From assembly GCA_041748075.1 (NCBI GenBank), contig JBGTDX010000116.1, forward strand, positions 114,252-178,251: a DNA stretch of 64,000 bases, in the 5' to 3' direction. How positions within the stretch are numbered: position 1 is the first letter of the stretch; each line of letters starts with the position of its first letter. Positions 62,800 to 64,000 of this stretch are shown here, one piece after another. Below the pieces are notes generated by a model that made no database searches, was not told the DNA's origin, and saw only the letters and a list, made by a program, of their open reading frames with translations. A program made the translations under genes and the position numbers. The DNA is from JBGSYJ01 sp041748075 (GTDB lineage: Bacteria > Acidobacteriota > Thermoanaerobaculia > Gp7-AA8).

Positions 62800-63236
62800 G
62801 AATCATCATTTTCAAGAGCCGTGGAGGTGTCCGAGCGACAGCCCTTCAAATCGGAGGCTGCTATGTGTGGCTAGAAGTTTACGTACCCCGGAGACTGCGC
62901 GGAACCGGCCACTGCCCTCGATTCGTTCGTTATTTAATTACGCATCTCGAAGGCGTTCACGAGCTTCACTTCCCGCCTAAGATTCGGTCATTGAGACGAC
63001 TCGCTACACGGATGAACTGGAATCTGATCGGAGAGTCGCAATGGTTTGTTGGCTGTTACGCCTATAGACATCGAACAACTAGGAGCAAACCACTTGACGA
63101 GACACGAGTGATTCGAATAGCAAATTCCGTATCCCGTCTTCCCCTGATGCCTTCTTATCTCTCGAGAACTGAGGCCAGATTCATTCTTAGACACATAACT
63201 CATGATTTGAAATTAAGACTACCGGCGCAGGATTAG
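62778..63236 (+). CDS. Unknown small protein, possibly GNAT-like
   Basis: A 152-residue protein overlapping the 62191 gene by 22 bp. VYVPRRLRGTGHCPRFVRYL and FPPKIRSLRRLATRMNWNLI then GESQWFVG vaguely resemble the C-terminal half of acetyltransferases, but motifs are weak and I do not claim the family. It could also be a coding artefact. The C-terminal 60 residues are basic. It sits immediately upstream of the transposase relic. Confidence 0.45.
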   Translation: MGKSGIIRIIIFKSRGGVRATALQIGGCYVWLEVYVPRRLRGTGHCPRFVRYLITHLEGVHELHFPPKIRSLRRLATRMNWNLIGESQWFVGCYAYRHRTTRSKPLDETRVIRIANSVSRLPLMPSYLSRTEARFILRHITHDLKLRLPAQD

Positions 63237-63238
63237 AC

Positions 63239-63694
63239 GCTTCTTCGAAGGGCTCATCAGGGAAAGACGTCTATTTATGCGAATCAGATCGATGCGACTT
63301 CCTTGATCTGCTTGCCGCCACGCAGCGCCAGTTCCACTGGCGCGTCCGTGCGTTCGTGCTCATGACGAACCACGATCATCTGCTCATCTCCACGCCCGAG
63401 CCGACGCTTGCCCGAGGTATGCAGAAGCTGGATGGCGATTACGGCGCGGCGTTCAATTCGAGGTACGGTCGCGTGGGACCTCTATGGCAGCTCTTTGGGG
63501 TCGCAGCTTCAGCTCAGACCGAAGTGCTGTCGAAACCCGTAGATCATTGGGTTGATTCACAGTCCAGAACTGCCTCGGGATCGATACTCGGCCGGTTGAC
63601 GGCTTGCGCCGGAGCCGTGCCCCTGAAACGTCTCAGCCCTCTCACTGAAGTCCTGACCCCAAAACGATCCGCAGTAAGGAAATGCGTACCGTAG
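63239..63694 (+). pseudogene. REP-associated tyrosine transposase (RAYT, Y1-type) relic
   Basis: In one frame, without a start, the segment encodes GSSGKDVYLCESDRCDFLDL, then RQFHWRVRAFVLMTNHDHLL and ARGMQKLDGDYGAAFNSRYG, the core of RAYT/IS200-like transposases. The metal-binding H-x-H of the HUH enzymes is NHDHLL here. After RVGPLWQ (about 63490) similarity stops and the usual C-terminal part with its catalytic Tyr is missing. It is dead. Repeats of the GTCACATCTGG family nearby are what such enzymes usually mobilise. Confidence 0.85.
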
Positions 63695-63745
63695 TCACTC
63701 TAGGACAGCATCCGGTTCGACCAGGCACTCTTGGGGAGGATGTTC

Positions 63746-63856
63746 ATGAATCGGATAGGAGGCATGGATTTGCTTAATCTAGGCATGGGAATCTCCGAGT
63801 ATGAGGATAGAAAAGTGATCCCGTTCCTATGGGAGGAACCTGAGAAGTATGAGTAA
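63746..63856 (+). other. Possible 36-residue small ORF
   Basis: ATG at 63746 follows GGGGAGG with six bases between, and the frame runs to TAA at 63854-63856, giving MNRIGGMDLLNLGMGISEYE then DRKVIPFLWEEPEKYE. The good ribosome binding site suggests it may be translated, but it could equally be the tail of a decayed gene. No family is recognised. Confidence 0.25.
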
Positions 63857-63880
63857 GGAAAGTTGGGGTCACATCTGGAC
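63857..63880 (+). repeat. GTCACATCTGG-family repeat copy
   Basis: GGAAAGTTGGGGTCACATCT then GGAC matches the element copies at 32249, 61459 and, inverted, 61587 and 61848. It lies between the RAYT relic and the start of a transposase gene, and may be that insertion sequence's border. Confidence 0.75.
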
Positions 63881-63956
63881 GGGCTGTTGCCCAAATGCAT
63901 GCCATAGGTACTCATTATCGTGATATAATAGTGTGACTAATTAAGGAGTCACGGCG

Positions 63957-64000
63957 ATGATGGGTCGCGAGAAGCCTCGGCAGCCCTCCCTGTTCTATCA
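63957..64000 (+). CDS. Start of an IS1182/IS5-type transposase, cut by the window edge
   Basis: Only 14 residues are visible, MMGREKPRQPSLFY plus the next codon, which matches the usual N-terminus of IS1182-like DDE transposases (MMG...LFY). AAGGAG lies about nine bases before the ATG, and TATAAT at 63924-63929 is a good -10 box. Whether the gene is intact cannot be seen here. Confidence 0.6.
   Translation, partial: MMGREKPRQPSLFY

Noticed and set aside
1..64000. tRNA or rRNA genes
   Set aside because: No tRNA-like T-loop motif in a credible cloverleaf and no rRNA sequence was noticed. A tRNAscan-SE run would settle this.

Overview
The window is a stretch of a high-G+C bacterial chromosome, most likely from a Gram-negative of the phylum Acidobacteriota (Thermoanaerobaculia-like). 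That assignment is inference. It rests on a secreted protein with Thr/Pro/Ser linkers, tandem BACON domains and a duplicated C-terminal domain of a type I associate with that lineage; on a Ser/Thr kinase next to an FHA/AAA+ regulator; and on outer-membrane barrel and lipoprotein genes. No rRNA, tRNA or CRISPR array was seen.

Region 1 (1-17.3 kb) is mostly housekeeping, in single genes on both strands: a DUF2007 membrane protein, an M28 peptidase, a diacylglycerol-kinase-like lipid kinase, surE, an oligopeptidase B, an SGNH hydrolase, a small GNAT protein, a lipoprotein, glnS, an mgtE-type Mg transporter, a DUF819 membrane protein, a POT peptide transporter, murB and a PilZ protein. Several families of short dispersed inverted repeats lie between these genes.

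Region 2 (17.3-32.1 kb) is a cell-surface polysaccharide locus, mainly on the minus strand. It holds a methyltransferase, an epimerase and a glycosyltransferase in one overlapping operon. A second block has a polytopic glycosyltransferase, a polysaccharide deacetylase and two GT4 glycosyltransferases; one of these probably starts at CTG. A FAD oxidoreductase is flanked by two small paralogous membrane proteins. An NHL-repeat protein and a His-rich barrel-like protein sit in the middle.

Region 3 (32.2-36.8 kb) is unstable. A decayed copy of an alcohol dehydrogenase lies 3 kb from an intact copy. Between them is a roughly 2.45 kb island with two toxin-antitoxin loci (one with a deleted toxin) and a conserved hypothetical gene, bounded by about 45-bp direct repeats. 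A hicBA pair follows.

Region 4 (36.9-47.6 kb) encodes a transmembrane Ser/Thr kinase with an extracytoplasmic sensor, an FHA regulator that lacks a recognisable GAFTGA motif, and a two-gene unit for secreted proteins. The second of these is a 1646-residue matrixin-like metalloprotease with six 84-residue BACON repeats.

Region 5 (48.0-58.6 kb) is a defence island: type I restriction-modification (hsdR-hsdS-hsdM), then a CBASS operon (CD-NTase, E2-like protein, patatin phospholipase; the type II-short layout). Directly after it is an unrecognised 616-residue protein with a PD-(D/E)XK nuclease signature, the best candidate here for an undescribed defence component.

Region 6 (58.9-64.0 kb) looks lower in G+C. 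It has a secreted trypsin-like protease with a large novel N-terminal part, an IS110 remnant between repeat elements, two overlapping unknown genes, a REP-associated transposase relic and the start of an IS1182-like transposase.
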